Source: Thunnus maccoyii | Lineage: Eukaryota > Chordata > Actinopteri > Scombriformes > Scombridae | Assembly (NCBI RefSeq): GCF_910596095.1 | Contig: NC_056552.1 | Span: forward strand, 11,451,111-11,515,110 | Direction: 5' to 3' | DNA length: 64,000 nucleotides | Shown here: one piece after another, positions 23,601 through 36,400 of the stretch | Layout of the letters: each line of letters starts with the position of its first letter | Numbering within the stretch: the stretch's first letter is position 1 | Program-made: the position numbers and the translations under genes | Notes under the pieces: model-generated | What the model saw: the letters and a program-made list of their open reading frames with translations, nothing else | The model's database searches: none | Told to the model about the DNA's origin: nothing

Positions 23601-26507
23601 ATATGAAGGTGACAGGGTTAGGGTTGCAATGGAATAAGAGTTCACTGAAACCTACACTGAGTAACCATAAAAATAGAAATACCAGTACAGCTTAATACAA
23701 TGCAATACAACATCCGTGCAATAAATTTACCTGAGTTTTTGTTGAAAGTATTACTTTAGTTGTAGTTTTTCAATCAGTTGTATTGGATTGTAATCCTGTG
23801 TACAGCGTTTCTATACTTTTCTGGTCACCTATTGTGTGTTCAGTGGTGTTTGCTTATGCTGCTTGAAACAAAATACTGTATTTTTTTTTTATTTTGGATC
23901 ATACATTGTCAGGCCCTTGCAGATAACATCCACAGTCATGAAAGTGTATTAAGATGTTTTACAACATTTGCAAATGATAGATACATGTTTGTGATCAAAA
24001 AGGTATGTATGAGGCGCTCATAAATGTTCAGCAGTGGGCTGTTGTTGCTGTTGAGTGATATAAGAATGTTGCCTGAACACTTTTTGCCATATTTGCGGTT
24101 TTGTTTCTGCATTAACTGCCAGAATCTGTTGCATATCTGGCAAGTTCTTACTTAAAGCATTTTTGCCATGTTGACTAACCTTGGCTCAAAGAGATTGTCT
24201 CACATAGACAATCTTTCACCGCGTGAGTGTGACTAGGAGTAGTAGAAAATGCCATTAGTCATTCTAATTGTCACTCTTTGTCTTCTGATTTAGGATCTCA
24301 AGAAGGCTGGAATGACCCACCAGCAGTACGAGGTGGACCCAGGAAGAAGAAGGTAACCCTACCTAACCCTAATTATCAAAAACAGTCTCTCCAGCAAGAA
24401 TCAGTTCCTGACTTCTTAATAATTTGCCACTTCAACCAATTCCCTTTTTAAAGGATGTTAAATTAGAATGAATACATTCAGCAAGCGTAAGCAATTCAGT
24501 CTAAATCAACTCTTGTGGGCACAGATCAAATTAAATCAAACTTAGAGCATGACAGTGAGTAGAAAATACTTGTTTTTACATTTCTATCACAAACTCTTGT
24601 AGGAACGTTTAACATAAACATGACATGGTTGAATATCCTCCTGAGAGGATAGACAGTCCCTGCTGTGCAGTAGTGCTGTGAAGTCAAGCCTTCAAGAGCA
24701 TAGTCCAATAATTTCATATTCAATCATTCTTAAAATAAAGTTAGCAACTGGCTAACTGAAGCCAAACATCTAGTTTCTGTGGCCCAAAAAATCACATAAT
24801 GTAATCAGATCTAAACTGCTGATCACAGCTCTGTCTCTGTGTTTTCTAACCTTCCTCTCATTAACTGTACTTGTGTTACTGTTGTGTGTACACAGGTCCC
24901 TGATAACTACACTCCACCAACTCCCATCACTGTCCCTGTGATGGGATTCGCTGGGGAGGCCCCTCAGACGCACGAACACGCCCAAGTCCCCCCCGGAGCC
25001 CCTCAGGAGCCCAGCGTGCAGGTTAGTGTTTGACAAGGGGTTGTTATCTCTATTCTCAGCAGTAACGCACACAGCAAACATGTCAACAGCAACCGTGTGT
25101 CTGTGTACTTGTTTTCCTCAGCTCCTTCAGCAGCTGCCAGCAGAGAGGGTGGAGCAGAAAGAAATCCCCACTGAGCACATGGTCCTCAAATCCACCTTTG
25201 ACAGCCTGGTGCAGCGCTGCCAGCTAGCAGCAGGAGACCCAGTAAGTCTCACAGTCAGTCTGTGGCGTAATCCAGATTGGGCTTGTTTTGATGGAAGGAA
25301 AAAAGTTTTGTTTTATTAAATATGAAGTGACCAAAAATATTGCCTTTTTCAGCAAACAAAAAGGAAACTTGATGATGCAGCCAAACGTTTGGGATTCCTG
25401 TATGACAAGCTGAGAGAGCAGTCGGTAAGGAATTATTATGCAAACAAAGTTCAGTTCTTAACAGTCAGATAAAGAAAAACAATTAAAAATAAAACTGAAT
25501 GTTCTCAGCCCTGTGCTGAAGTTTAAAAGTGGACTTGGGACTGTGCCTTCAGATCAAAAGACACTCATTAGCTTCAATCACAAATCAAAAGAGTTTCACA
25601 TTCCTTCTAATTGAAACCACACAGATTTGTCCTGTTTGTCCAAATGAAATTCTGCAGTTAGGTACGTCATGGGAGAGATATTTTCTGTCCTCAGGGACAA
25701 AACTGAAATGTTCAGTTCACATAAATCACAAAAAAAACTTTCCCCTCTATTCTATATATAGAAGTAGTTGACAGTGAGGTCTGTGGGTTATCCAGAGGAT
25801 TCAGGACATTGTTTTTGTAAAGACACAATTCAGCTGTACTTTTTTAAAGCATAAAATAACATTTGCCTCTATGTATTGGGGTGAAGTCTGCGACAGATAT
25901 CTAAAAACCTGGACAGATAGAATTGAAACTATATATCAGTCGAGGTAATTGAGAAAACAATTTGTAGAACAGCAGTGAATAAGATTTGTATTCAGAGAAG
26001 TTGCCTTGTAAAACTTCATCACAGATTTTCAGTCATAGTAGTTTTTGTATGTTGAGCAGCTTGAAGTCAACAAATCACAAATTTGAATTGAATTGAATAC
26101 ATAGAAGATTTGGACAGCTGGTTAGACAAAACAAGCTATTTGAATACAACACTAAGCACTCTGAGAATTTGTGATATACATCAACCAAATCGTTAAAAAT
26201 AATGGAAAGATTAACAGATGATGAAACTAATCATTAGTTGTGGTAGCTCTATTTCAGAGCAGGCAGATCAAGTGACGCATAACATCTAATATTGTTTCTC
26301 TGCCAATTTTTTTTTTTTTTTTTTTAGCTCTCCCACAACATCCTGAACGGGCTCCACGAGATCGGCCGCTGCGTGGCAAACCAGAACTACCAGCGGGGTC
26401 TGGAGGTCCACACCCAGGTGGTCAGCAGCAGCAACTTCAGCGAGATCTCCGCCTTCATGCCCATCCTTAAAGTGGTCATGACCATCGCCAACAAGTTGGG
26501 CGTCTAA
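14605..26507 (+). CDS. sec31b: SEC31-type COPII outer-coat protein
   Basis: Twenty-five coding exons: 14605-14683, 16453-16576, 17456-17651, 17768-17863, 18510-18650, 19160-19302, 19399-19498, 19608-19769, 19982-20134, 20237-20467, 20561-20635, 20752-20844, 20949-21066, 21207-21385, 21503-21629, 21815-21960, 22232-22405, 22510-22635, 22753-22936, 23021-23413, 24294-24352, 24896-25021, 25122-25241, 25353-25424 and 26328-26507. The 1198-residue product has a WD40 propeller (about 1-350, e.g. [31 protein letters not shown]), an alpha-helical Sec31 region, a proline-rich linker (about 820-1040) and a conserved C-terminal helical domain ending ANKLGV. SEC31 and SEC13 form the cage on ER-export vesicles, and the proline-rich part stimulates SAR1 GTP hydrolysis. 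I name it sec31b from synteny (ndufb8 on one side, scd on the other). By sequence it resembles mammalian SEC31A at least as much, since mammalian SEC31B is diverged. Confidence 0.9.
14985..15230. repeat. Interspersed repeat inside the hAT-type element
   Basis: Markers shared with 28190-28490 are CCACTTTCAGCAGATGAATG, CAGCTCAAACAT and the end GGGGGACTTTA. The arrangement shows one repeat family lying inside another. Its own ends are not well defined. Confidence 0.5.
15706..16062 (+). repeat. Second unit of a 989-bp tandem duplication, with a 632-bp internal deletion
   Basis: Positions 15706-15970 repeat 14717-14981 almost perfectly (one difference seen near TTTACGTAAAG versus TTTATGTAAAG). 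Positions 15971-16062 repeat 15614-15705. The unit offset is 989 bp. The second unit lacks the equivalent of 14982-15613. The copied part includes the host sequence just left of the transposon, its target duplication and its left end. Confidence 0.85.
23570..23608 (+). other. sec31b: Candidate 39-nt cassette exon in sec31b intron 20
   Basis: An acceptor ending ACTTGCAG precedes position 23570, and a donor GTGACA follows 23608. The 39 bases keep the phase-1 frame of the flanking junction and would add 13 residues ([13 protein letters not shown]) with no stop, inside the proline-rich linker. It is a prediction; constitutive skipping also gives a good protein. Confidence 0.35.
26030..26245. repeat. 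Partial copy of the CTGCAACTAATGATTA-family MITE in the last sec31b intron
   Basis: The right part is recognisable: GTTAGACAAAACAAGC, then GATGAAACTAATCATTAGTTGTGGTAGCT. The left part is degraded. Confidence 0.5.
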
Positions 26508-27660
26508 ACCCCCCCTTCCCCCATGGAGACACCGCCCGCCAGACTTCAGTGTTATCATATTGTTATATATGTATTTATTTCCTCTTTTTTTTTTTTGACA
26601 TAATGACGTGCTTTGATAATGAGAATAATTACAGATGATATTGCAGATTGTAGTCTTCATCACTCCTTACGTATTCCTTCCTAAGGATTTGGCTGATTTG
26701 GGGCAGCGAGGTGGATGTTTTGTAGAGATTTGTCAATGTTGCTGTGGTAATTTTACGATAAGATGAATGTATTCTGAAAGTTGTGATTCTGTGTAAATTC
26801 AACAGTTGATGTAATATAAAAAGAGCAAATGGTGCAAAGTTTGAATTAAGGTCATGCGGTCGTACAAGTAGGTACAGTTTTGTAGTCTACGTCATTACTG
26901 CGTATTTCTCCCCTCACATCTGCAGACGTCGACCCCCATAGGTGAATTTTTTTTTTGGTTTAATACAAACAGCACCCCAACTGCAGAAACAAAACATCTG
27001 GGACTATCAGCTCCTACATATTAAGTAGGGGTGAAAAATTGTGAGAATAAAATTTGGGGTGCACTTTACATCTGTATGTCGGAGTACTTTGATCGAGGGA
27101 GAAACCGACTGATACTCTGATATTTCACGACAAACATCGAGAACATTTGTAACATACTGTAAGTACCGATTGTACTCTTCACCTGCTGTAACTGATTGTG
27201 TCCAGTGAATTGTGCCATGAAGGTTTTTGGGCCAAAGCACTGCAGAAGAATGTCATACAGTGATTGTCAAGTTGCTGTTTTATTTTCTTCCCCATTTTAT
27301 GTTAAACCCCGATTAGCACTGAGACTGTGAATGACTGAGTCTTTACCTTCAAACTTGCTTCTGTGTGCATGTTTCTTATGTGAACTCTTAAACTGACTGC
27401 TGAGCTCACATGGCAGCTCATAAACAAAAATTATATTAATTTATGTTGAACTGCAAATTATTTGAAATCTGCATCCTCCGTGTTAACCCCTCTCCTTCTG
27501 TTTAAAGATGCTTTTACAGGCCGCATCCTCTCCTTTTCTAACTCGGAATTGCATTTTTGTTTTTTGTTTTTTTTTCAAAGTCATACTTGTTTTAGATTAG
27601 ATCATACAATTATACCAACTTAAATGAACTGATGACTGAATAAATCTGATATTCTGAGGT
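26508..27660 (+). other. sec31b: sec31b 3' untranslated region
   Basis: About 1.1 kb of non-coding sequence follows the stop codon at 26505-26507 to the AATAAA at 27639-27644. Another AATAAA lies at about 27805. It contains T-runs and no supported open frame on either strand. Confidence 0.5.
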
Positions 27661-27954
27661 TTGTAGCTGGACATAAAGCTGGATAGTTTGGTGTATCATG
27701 GCAGCAGAAGGCAGTAAAGTGCCTCAGTGTGCTCATTTTGGTTGCACAGATATTTATACAATCCATGTTGCTTACTTTACTCATTTCGGTATCTTTTTTT
27801 CAAATAAAATTTCACTTCTAAAGTTTCCAGTCTCGATTAATTCTTCAAATGTATCAATTAAACCTCACAAAAAATTGAATACACAGGCAGGAACACTGAG
27901 CTCAAATGCAAATGCAAATCCCACTTTCATGAAGGAGAAGAGTATTTCCATATT

Positions 27955-28110
27955 TATCGTTATGCTTTATACTTATACTCAAATAAATTGCAGAGAGAAA
28001 TGTGCTTTTAACTCCACTACATTTATTTGACAGCTGTTGTCACTCGCAGATTCAGATTTTACACACAAAAACATGATCGACAAATAATAAAGTATGATGC
28101 ATTTTTAAAA
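27955..28110. repeat. Reverse-oriented fragment of the hAT-type MITE
   Basis: The motifs ATACTTATACTCAAATAAAT and CACTACATTTATTTGACAGC are the reverse complement of the right-hand part of the complete element at 54924-55634. Confidence 0.5.
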
Positions 28111-28189
28111 GTTGAATCACCCAACAGTGTAAGTAGATAAAATGCCCTTCCAGATATGATTTTTCCAAAAAAAAGTTCAATTATTTAGT

Positions 28190-28490
28190 TAAAAAATCTT
28201 AAAATTACATTCTCCTCCCTCACTAAAACCACCACAATCTATACCACTATACAAATATCATTTTGTTTCTAAAGTTTAGCCCACTGGATGTCTTCTTTAT
28301 TAAAAAGTCCATTCTCAGTTTAACTGCACACGTCACACCACGATTGGCTTCCAAACTAGTCGTGTCATGTAAGGTGAGCACTGAGAGATTTTCCACCTTC
28401 AGCAGATGAATGTGAAAAAATATAGTGTCAAACTGCACAGTGAAGCTCAAACATCCAAGTAACATCATTTTGAGTGGTCGGGGACTTTAA
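28190..28490. repeat. Interspersed repeat related to 14985-15230
   Basis: Shared markers are CACCTTCAGCAGATGAATGT, GAAGCTCAAACATCC and the end GGGGACTTTA. A possible left end is ACATTCTCCTCCCTCACT, which would pair loosely with the right end. Confidence 0.45.
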
Positions 28491-29029
28491 GAAACACAAC
28501 CATCCCAACCACCAACATTAAAATGCTGCTTACACATGAATGCATCAAAAATATCCAATAAAACAATGTATATATATGTGTGTATATAACATTTTTAAGT
28601 AGATTTTGCTGATAATACTTCTTTATTTTAGTAACATTTTGAATGCAAGCCATTGTATTATCACATATTGTGACTTTTTTGTGACATCCTTTTTGGGATA
28701 TCCTATTTCTAGGCAGTTTCCATTTTGATCAGTAGATGGCATCTGTTTAACATGCAGGCATTGGCTTATCTTTTCAGTGGCACTGTTCAATTCTTACACA
28801 AAGGCTGTAACAGCAATTATATTGTTTTCTATACAGAACACCCACAGGTAAAGTACTTTTCCTGCAGTTTCATTTTTCCTATTTTCACCAAAAGCACTTG
28901 AACGCACCAAAGTCAGCAGAGTTTCCTGTAGACTTCGAGGAGCGTTTCATAACTCATTCATTTAATTCACTGTCAAATCCCGAGGCAGTATTGCTGCTGT
29001 GCATTGTCAGTTTGCAAGCTGGCACAGGT

Positions 29030-29180
29030 GGCTCGCCCGCCCTTCCTCCATTGGTCCAGGAGGATCATAAGTCAGGTCCCGGCTGCTGATTGGCCGGCTG
29101 GAGTCAGACGCTGTGAACTGTGTGGCGTGAATGTTTGGGGGCATTTTGAACTGTAGTAACCTCGGTCATGTCAGTCTGGG
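29030..29180. promoter_or_regulatory. Promoter-like GC-rich patch with no assigned gene
   Basis: Two inverted CCAAT boxes (CTCCATTGGTCC near 29050 and CTGATTGGCCGG near 29088) lie in a GC-rich island within AT-rich DNA. GACGCTGTGAACTGTGTGGCG follows. No exon, ATG frame or TATA box was recognised nearby. It could be an enhancer, a non-coding RNA promoter or a relic. Confidence 0.3.
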
Positions 29181-29401
29181 CTGATGGTAATATAATGCAA
29201 CTTTACCACACATCACACCACACAGCCTGAGTCATGCTCCGCTCTTTGCCTGTGGGACACTGGCTACAGGAGTTGGCTCGATGTGCTGATACTAACTCTG
29301 ACATGTTCAACAGCTCCATGTGGTTTATCAAATGATGATTCTTCCCAAAAAAAATACTCAACTAACTGGAAAAGTTAGTGACTAAGAAGGTGTGAGGACT
29401 T

Positions 29402-29645
29402 AAAGCTGCAACTATTATTCCCGTTATCGGTTAAAATGTCTTGATTCATCAAATAACTATTTAAAAATCTCACAGTCCAAAGTGATGCCTTCAAATTCCA
29501 TCTTTTGCCAGACCAAAACAGTTCAAAATAATATGTTCAATTAATAATCAAAAGGAGAGAAAATACAAACATTTGAGAAGCTGAAACCAGTGAGTGTTTG
29601 ACATTTTTTACTTTAACAATCAACGACTTGATTAGTGGACTAATT
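29402..29645. repeat. CTGCAACTAATGATTA-family MITE copy
   Basis: It starts AAAGCTGCAACTATTATTCC and contains a body like the other copies (ATCAAATAACTATTT, TTTGAGAAGCTG). The right end is eroded. Confidence 0.55.
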
Positions 29646-30059
29646 TGTGTCAGCGTTAGGGAACTTTGTACAAAAAAGGAGCTGGAATCAATCTTCCTCA
29701 ACCAGAAAGTCTTATGTAATAGCCTATGACTGGTCTCCAGTGAACACACTGGTCCTACATTCCTCCCTGCCCTGTGTAAACCATTAAACACATCTTGAGA
29801 GTGCTTTATTCATCTGCAGGCAAGAGCTAATAACTGCAGTATTAAATAGTTTGGATATATTTGACTTGAGCACTTATGTCAGCAGAAAACATGGATGTGT
29901 TCATTTTCTTTACCACAGAAGGCAAAAACCCAAGCAGGGGAACAGAAAATCCCCCCCTCCCCTCCCCCCCTCAGACAAATCCCAGCTAGATTCCTACCAG
30001 AAAACTGCAGATTGCCATCCTTTGCTTCTTCAAACAACACCGGTTGGTGGGTTTATTCA

Positions 30060-30660
30060 GGTCATTTACTTGAGTAAACGTTGCAATACCACAATGTAAA
30101 AATACTCCATTACAAGTAAAAGTTCTGCACTGAAACATTTACTGATTCCAGCTTCTCAAATGTGAATATTTCTCGTAGTGTTACATAATATCTTTGGGGT
30201 TTTGTTGGACTGCTAGTTGGACAAAACAAGACATTTTCGAATACGACAGCTTCCTTATTTTCTGACATCTTATAGACAAAATGATTATTTGAGAAAATAA
30301 TTACATCAATCAGCAAAAAAAAAAAGATTAAAAAATGTCAGTTGCAGTCCTAGTTATAAAAGCATGCACTATGCAGAATGGCTCCTTTTACAGTGTTATA
30401 TTCTTATATATACACATATCAATATAACCGATGCATGAGGTGTAAGTAGGATTTTAATGTAGCTGGTGAAAGCAGAGCTAAGCTGCAGCTATTCATCATG
30501 TTTTATTAACTGATCATATGTGTTATATGTAAAATCTTCATCTAAATAGAATCTGGTGACTCTAGATATAAAATAAATGCAGCAGAATAATAAAGTACAG
30601 AATTTCCCTCTGAAATGTCTTAGAGTGGAAGTATAATATAAAGTTGCAGGATATGCCCTC
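30060..30660. repeat. Degraded hAT-type MITE with a nested CTGCAACTAATGATTA-family fragment
   Basis: The outer parts carry AATACTCCATTACAAGTAAA on the left and TTTCCCTCTGAAATGTCT on the right, as in the complete element at 54924-55634. Between them, at about 30135-30350, is the other family (CCAGCTTCTCAAATGTGAAT ... GTCAGTTGCAGTCCTAG). Confidence 0.6.
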
Positions 30661-32160
30661 AGGTACTATGGACTTCTGACTAAAACCATCTGCTCAAATG
30701 CATTTAATTTCCTTTTTCTTACTCATGTTTGTACAGTGGTGTCTTCAGTGTATTGTATGTGGTGTGAAAGGTGAAAGTTAAAATACACCGTGGTACTGAC
30801 ACTGCACCTGGAGTCAAATTCAGCCAGAAAAGAGCAGGTTTCATCTCCAGTAATGTGACATGATGAAGCCCTGTTCCGCATTTAAAACACTCAGAAGCCC
30901 TGACAGCTTCTGGCCTCAATCTTCACAGAATCAAGATTAAATGCTTCCTGTTTGCAGGTGGTTTCCAGCAGCAGCTGGATAATCTGTTTCACTTCTGTCA
31001 GTTTTGAACAATGACAGCTAGGGTAAAAATGAAATTACAAGCGAGGTCCAGATGGCAGAAATGTGTTTAAATTTGTGCCAGACACCGGTGATGCCAAACA
31101 CATTAAAGAGCTAAAGTCGTTTATGGAAACATAACAATCTGGCAGAAATGGTGAGGTGTGAAACTCTTCAGCCAGTTCAGAAAATCCAAAGATGTGCAGT
31201 GCAGATTTAAAAAAGAGAAAGTGAAAGGAGAGTGCATTAAATAGAGAAAAAAAAAGAAGAGCAACAACTGTTTATGGAATTACGAGTGTATTGAAAATAT
31301 TGTGAATATTATTTCAGAATAGAGTACAGTTTAAATTTGACATAATCATTCAGACTGACAACCTTTTGATCCTCCTTTGTCATTAGGAAAATGTTGATTT
31401 TGGCGCTCTGAACAGCGGGAGTTGTTTGCATGGCTTGCGATATCATCGGGTTCGGTTAAGTGCTGTGAACATTCCTCATGACAGCACTTTTTGTTTGGAG
31501 GTTTTTTTTTCAGATGGAGATGCGGTGATGGGCTAAAACTAGTTGGCACATCCATCGGGGCTCATATTTTTGCAAGTTAAATCTCGCGATTGAACACTCG
31601 TGCCAGGTGTGAAGTTTGTATCTGATTCTTCGGGACGAAACCTCTATCCTCTGTTTGCATTTACAGCACCTTGATTGTTGTCATGCTACCCTTTTGCCTA
31701 AATTAAATGCTTGTGTGGTTTAAGAATAAAAACAATGTTCCACCTGGTGCTTCGGCCTGTAAACATGGACCTCGGTCAGATTTCAGATTTGTTTTCTGGT
31801 TCTTGAGCATTTCTTTGTCTTAACTGACAGGACGTGAAGAAGATCAGGAATGGATTCAAGTCATAAGGCATTAGGTAGTGTCCTGACTCTTAGGAAAAAA
31901 ATAAACAGGTGCTCCAATTTTGATATATTTTACGAGACTGTTTACCAAATCTTGGAATGCAGAAAACTGGTTCTGGTTAAAGTAATATTTCTTTTAGTCA
32001 ATAAGAAAAAAAAATAGAAGAAATAAATACATAAATAATATAAGCATTCCTCACACCAGAAAGATGAACATTAACATTGATGCACCTGAATTTTTTTTTA
32101 ATGACAATCAGCTTTGTAGGACATCAAAGGGAAACCAGACCCTGTCTCACCACCAAATCA

Positions 32161-32325
32161 CCACGGCAACAGTTCTGGTGATCCAAAAAAGCAATGCAGC
32201 TCTGCAGTATGTTACAAAAATAGATGCAGTTCTGCCCCGACAGAACACCTCACTACGGAACCTCCGGTATATATCATCGTGCATGGGTGGCATGTTGTTT
32301 TGTAACACCAGAACTGTCGCGTGAC
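32161..32325. repeat. Short inverted-repeat element
   Basis: CGGCAACAGTTCTGGTGAT on the left and AACACCAGAACTGTCGCG on the right form inverted ends about 130 bp apart. They lie in a GC-richer stretch than the surroundings. It may be a MITE; only one copy is in the window. Confidence 0.4.
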
Positions 32326-33479
32326 TGGCTGCTGCTGCGCCGGCCAATGAGATCAACCAGTGGTCTCTGCTGCAGATTTTGTTTCAGGACAAAAGAGGGA
32401 CATGTTGCATAAAGAGGAAGCGAAGCCGCGCCGACGCCACAATGTTAAAAAACTTCCACTATCATGAAGCAATATATCGACTTAGTGTGCTCTAGTGGAC
32501 CGTAGAGATGGTTATAAAAATGTCACAAAATTGGCACTAAATATTTATTAAAAACACAACAAAAAAAAGCCAATTAAGCATCGCATTGCTCCACGTTAAA
32601 ATGACATTTATCATTTAGGGTTAATATTGAATGGCAGTTTTGATTTAATGATAAATGTGTCCCTTATATTGTCCTGAGAAAGCTCTATCCAAATATCACA
32701 CACACACTAGATGTATGTGTTAAGCTCTATGCTTGTTTTCTGCAGAAGACAACCAAGTTACACACGGAAACACACAACTGCACGACTGGGTTTCCGTACA
32801 ATTTTGGCAAACTGGTTGCCAGTATAGTCAGGTCATAGGAGGATGGTCTGGGTTCCCTCACAACTCCATTATGTGCCATATTTCATTAAAGCCAAATCAC
32901 GTTTTTTTTTTTTATTATTATTATTATTTTTCAGATCTTAGAGCGCTCAAAAAGTTAATTTATATCAGAACTGTAAAATCTTGCTGTAATCAGCAATAAA
33001 GGCAACAGTCTCCAATCAGTATCAGACCGTATCAGTTGAAACATTGTCACTCTATATTTGAGTGCTCCACTTGTTGATTAATAATTGAGTAATACTTACA
33101 TAAAAATGATTGGCTACATGACTGACCTTGCATGAAGAATGCACACCAAAGTGGCAAAACAGCGGAGAATGAAGTTGACTTTTAAAATGAATCTACTTCA
33201 AAATCTAAAACATCTTTGCAAGACCTTAGCCTGACTGAACAATAGAAACCAAGGCCAAGAGCTTAGCAAAATGTGTGTGTTTTTTTTTTTTTTTATCCAT
33301 CTTTAAAGAATTTCTTTAGTTACAGCTACAAAAACCACAAAAACAAGCAAAATGTGGTCAAGGCCCTCATGAAGCGGACTGTTATCCTCAGAGGATGAGA
33401 AATGTATAGCTGTCAAAGGACTGTGAGGCGTCTTCTTTTCAACTCGTTTTGCCTTGAAGCTGATTGCGATTTAACAATC

Positions 33480-36400
33480 TTAGCCACTCCGGTGGCTGCC
33501 GTCACCAGTGCGTTGTATTCGGGCCACGACCATCTCGTGGGACACTCTCTTGCAGTCCTTGGCCAGGCCCAAGAAGCACATGAAGTCGATGAAACAAGTG
33601 GTAAGGTTCAACTTGCAGCCAAACTCACTGGTTGCATAATCATAGGGGAATGTGTGGTGGTAATTGTGAAATCCTTCACCTGTAAGGGACAGGAAACAGT
33701 GGTCAGTGATTCATGCTAAAACCGATGTGGCATGGTATGTCAGAAATGTCACATAAGCAAAAGTTGCAAAAGTTTCTCATGCTACTTAAATCTACCAAAG
33801 AGGTTGTGTCTTTGCCAGTTTGTCTGTTAGTTAGCAAGATATCTCCCAAACTGTTGCACAGATTTCAGTGAAATTTGACGGAAAGTTGAGCCATGGGCCA
33901 AGAAAGACCTGATTATTTTTTGGTTTGGATAGGTGGCCATTTGTTTTTTGTTTTAGCCCATAACACCTGAATAATGGCTCATGGTTAGCACAGTACTGAA
34001 GTCCCCATCAACCACTGATGAGACCTATTGTAGAGTTTGATTCAGACACAATAAACACAATTGGCTGTGTTTGAGGGTGGGACTGGCTGCATTTGGGACT
34101 CTAACTGGTTGGTTGGCGCACAACACCTTAAGTATACTGACACCTTAAAAGTGCAGTGTGTAGAATTTAGTGGCATCTAGAGGAACAGACTTGCAGAAAT
34201 GGAATATAATATTCATAAGTATGTTTTAATGAGTGTATAATCACCTGAAAATAAGAATTGCTGTGTTTTCGTTACCTTACAATGAGCCCTTTATATCAAC
34301 ATACGGGAGCAGGTCCTCTACCTATGGAGGCCGCCATGTTGTACCGCCAGGTTTTTACAGTAGCCCTGAACAGATAAACCAAACAATGGCTCTAGAGAGA
34401 GCCTTTCATGTTTTTTGTGAGTTTTGCGGCCACTGTAGGTTCTCCTACACGCTTGGAAGGGGAGGGTGAGGGGAGGGGTATTCAGTTAGTTGCAATCTGC
34501 AACCTCACCACTAGATGCCACTAAATTCTACACAATGGTCCTTTAACGTAACCCTACAGTTTCTGTTTCTGAAACCGCCAATCCGACATTCACACCCTCT
34601 TCACGCAGCAGTAGGCCAAGTATGTAGAGGTGAGAATGTGGGTTTGAACTCTCTTTTTTCATTATTTATAACTACTTCTACCACTTTTTGTATGTGCTGT
34701 ATAAATGAGTGCAACATTATGAAGGCCTTCAAGGAAGGATTGTTCGAAAGTGTGTACGCTGCTTTCCCCATTTGAATATTTATCATATCTTGTCCCTCTC
34801 TGTGATGGCAGGCTTTTGATATTCCATACCATTTTCCTACCATTGGTTGCCAAAATTCTTTCATGCTTTGACCAACAACCAAATGCAACCAAATGTAGGC
34901 AACATGTGTCCATATCAACTCCAGTCAATCCCACAAAAGTTTAAGGAAATTTTACACAATTCGTCCATGTTCTAATATTCCCGGACAGGATTTAGGTATT
35001 CCCCAAAAATCAACATGAACAAGAATCAACACTGTAAAGCATTATCTTTTGAATTACTCCTTTGTCCTTTGTGGCTCTAAGCTACTATTCTAATTCTCTC
35101 TATATATTTTCTTTTGTAACAAAGAGAGCACACTTTCACAATTTTTTCGTACCTATGGCGCTGAACGTGACAAACTTGTTCTCCCTGGGGTTGATGTTGT
35201 GGTCATAGGGCCTGTTACCCCACATGTGAGCCGCACTGTTGACCAGCCAGGTGGCATTCAGCACCAAAGTGTACCTCAACAGAGCCGGGATGAAGTACGC
35301 CACCCACAGAGACTCCCCCCAAAAGTACCAAGGCACGAACATGGGGACGAAGAAACACATGAGCAGCACAGACGGCTTGTAATACCTGTTGAGGAGACAG
35401 AGTGGGTGGAGAACAGAAAGAATGAAGGTGTTTACCTAGTACAACATTAACATTAAATACACACAAATGCCCTACTTGTCAGAGCTGAGATTGTTCACTT
35501 TCTTATTCTCCTCCAAATGACACAGTTTTCATTCAGGCCAACATCATGTCAATCTGAACATGCATGAATGACATCTTAATAACTGTCACCTTGTTAAACC
35601 AGAAGGACTACCTGCACTGCAGACAACTCTGCAGCAGCGGTAGGTAAGACATAGTAGGGAGAGGAGTAAATTTCTTTCTTTCTTTGCTCTTTATTTGTAT
35701 TTGATATATTATCAGAAAATTAGATTTTGATGCCCAATTCTGCTTGGTTACCATGTACACTTCCTGCCACAAGTACAATGCACTTTTTTAAACTTTAGAC
35801 TTTATATGAATTGTAAAATTAATTATTGATTGCAGCTACTTACGTTCTTTGAAACATTACAACTTTGTCAGCCATCAGATCTTTGAGCTCCAGCTTGCGT
35901 CCTTTCTCAATGACATCAGGGTGTTTGCGCACCAAGAGCCAGCCAATGTGAGCAAAGAAGAAGCCCCGGACGGCGTTGTGAGGGTCAGCATCTGTCTCTG
36001 AGTATTTGTGATGAACCCTGTGGTCTCGAGCCCATTCAAAGATATCATTCTGTGGGTTGAGGTTACGATTGAGGTTACATACACTGTAGACTCAACATGG
36101 TACTTACAGATAATGGAAACAGCTATTATCAGGACTTAAGCTTTAGGTGTGTGCTTGTGTGCTGTGTGTATACAAGAGTGACTGCAGATGTGTGTGATCC
36201 TTTTTTTGGTACCTGAAATGCCATGGAGTTAGCAACACCAAGAAAGATCCTTAGAGGTAATGTGGCCTTGTAGGATCTGTGACTCCACAGGCGGTGAGCT
36301 CCTGCAGTAACTCCTAAAGCACTTACCAAAAAACAAAGTACGGCTGTGGGGAGAGATACATCAACAAATTAGTTTCTGGTCATTTACCCTTGTCACTAGC

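Larger units (their letters stand above)
27661..33479. other. Intergenic DNA between sec31b and scd (converging 3' ends)
   Basis: No coding exon was found in about 5.8 kb. The interval holds repeat fragments and a promoter-like patch, listed separately, plus AT-rich DNA. The right-hand part may include the scd 3' UTR, but I could not place its end. Open frames here (for example 31346-31555 and 33402-33719) look like chance or antisense shadows. Confidence 0.55.

Noticed and set aside
24350-24373. Telomere-like CCCTAA pairs in sec31b intron 21
   Set aside because: Only two loosely spaced units occur, which is expected by chance and is not an interstitial telomere.
33402-33719. 105-codon plus-strand open frame
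   Set aside because: It is the antisense shadow of the last scd exon, whose minus-strand reading gives the HNYHH box.
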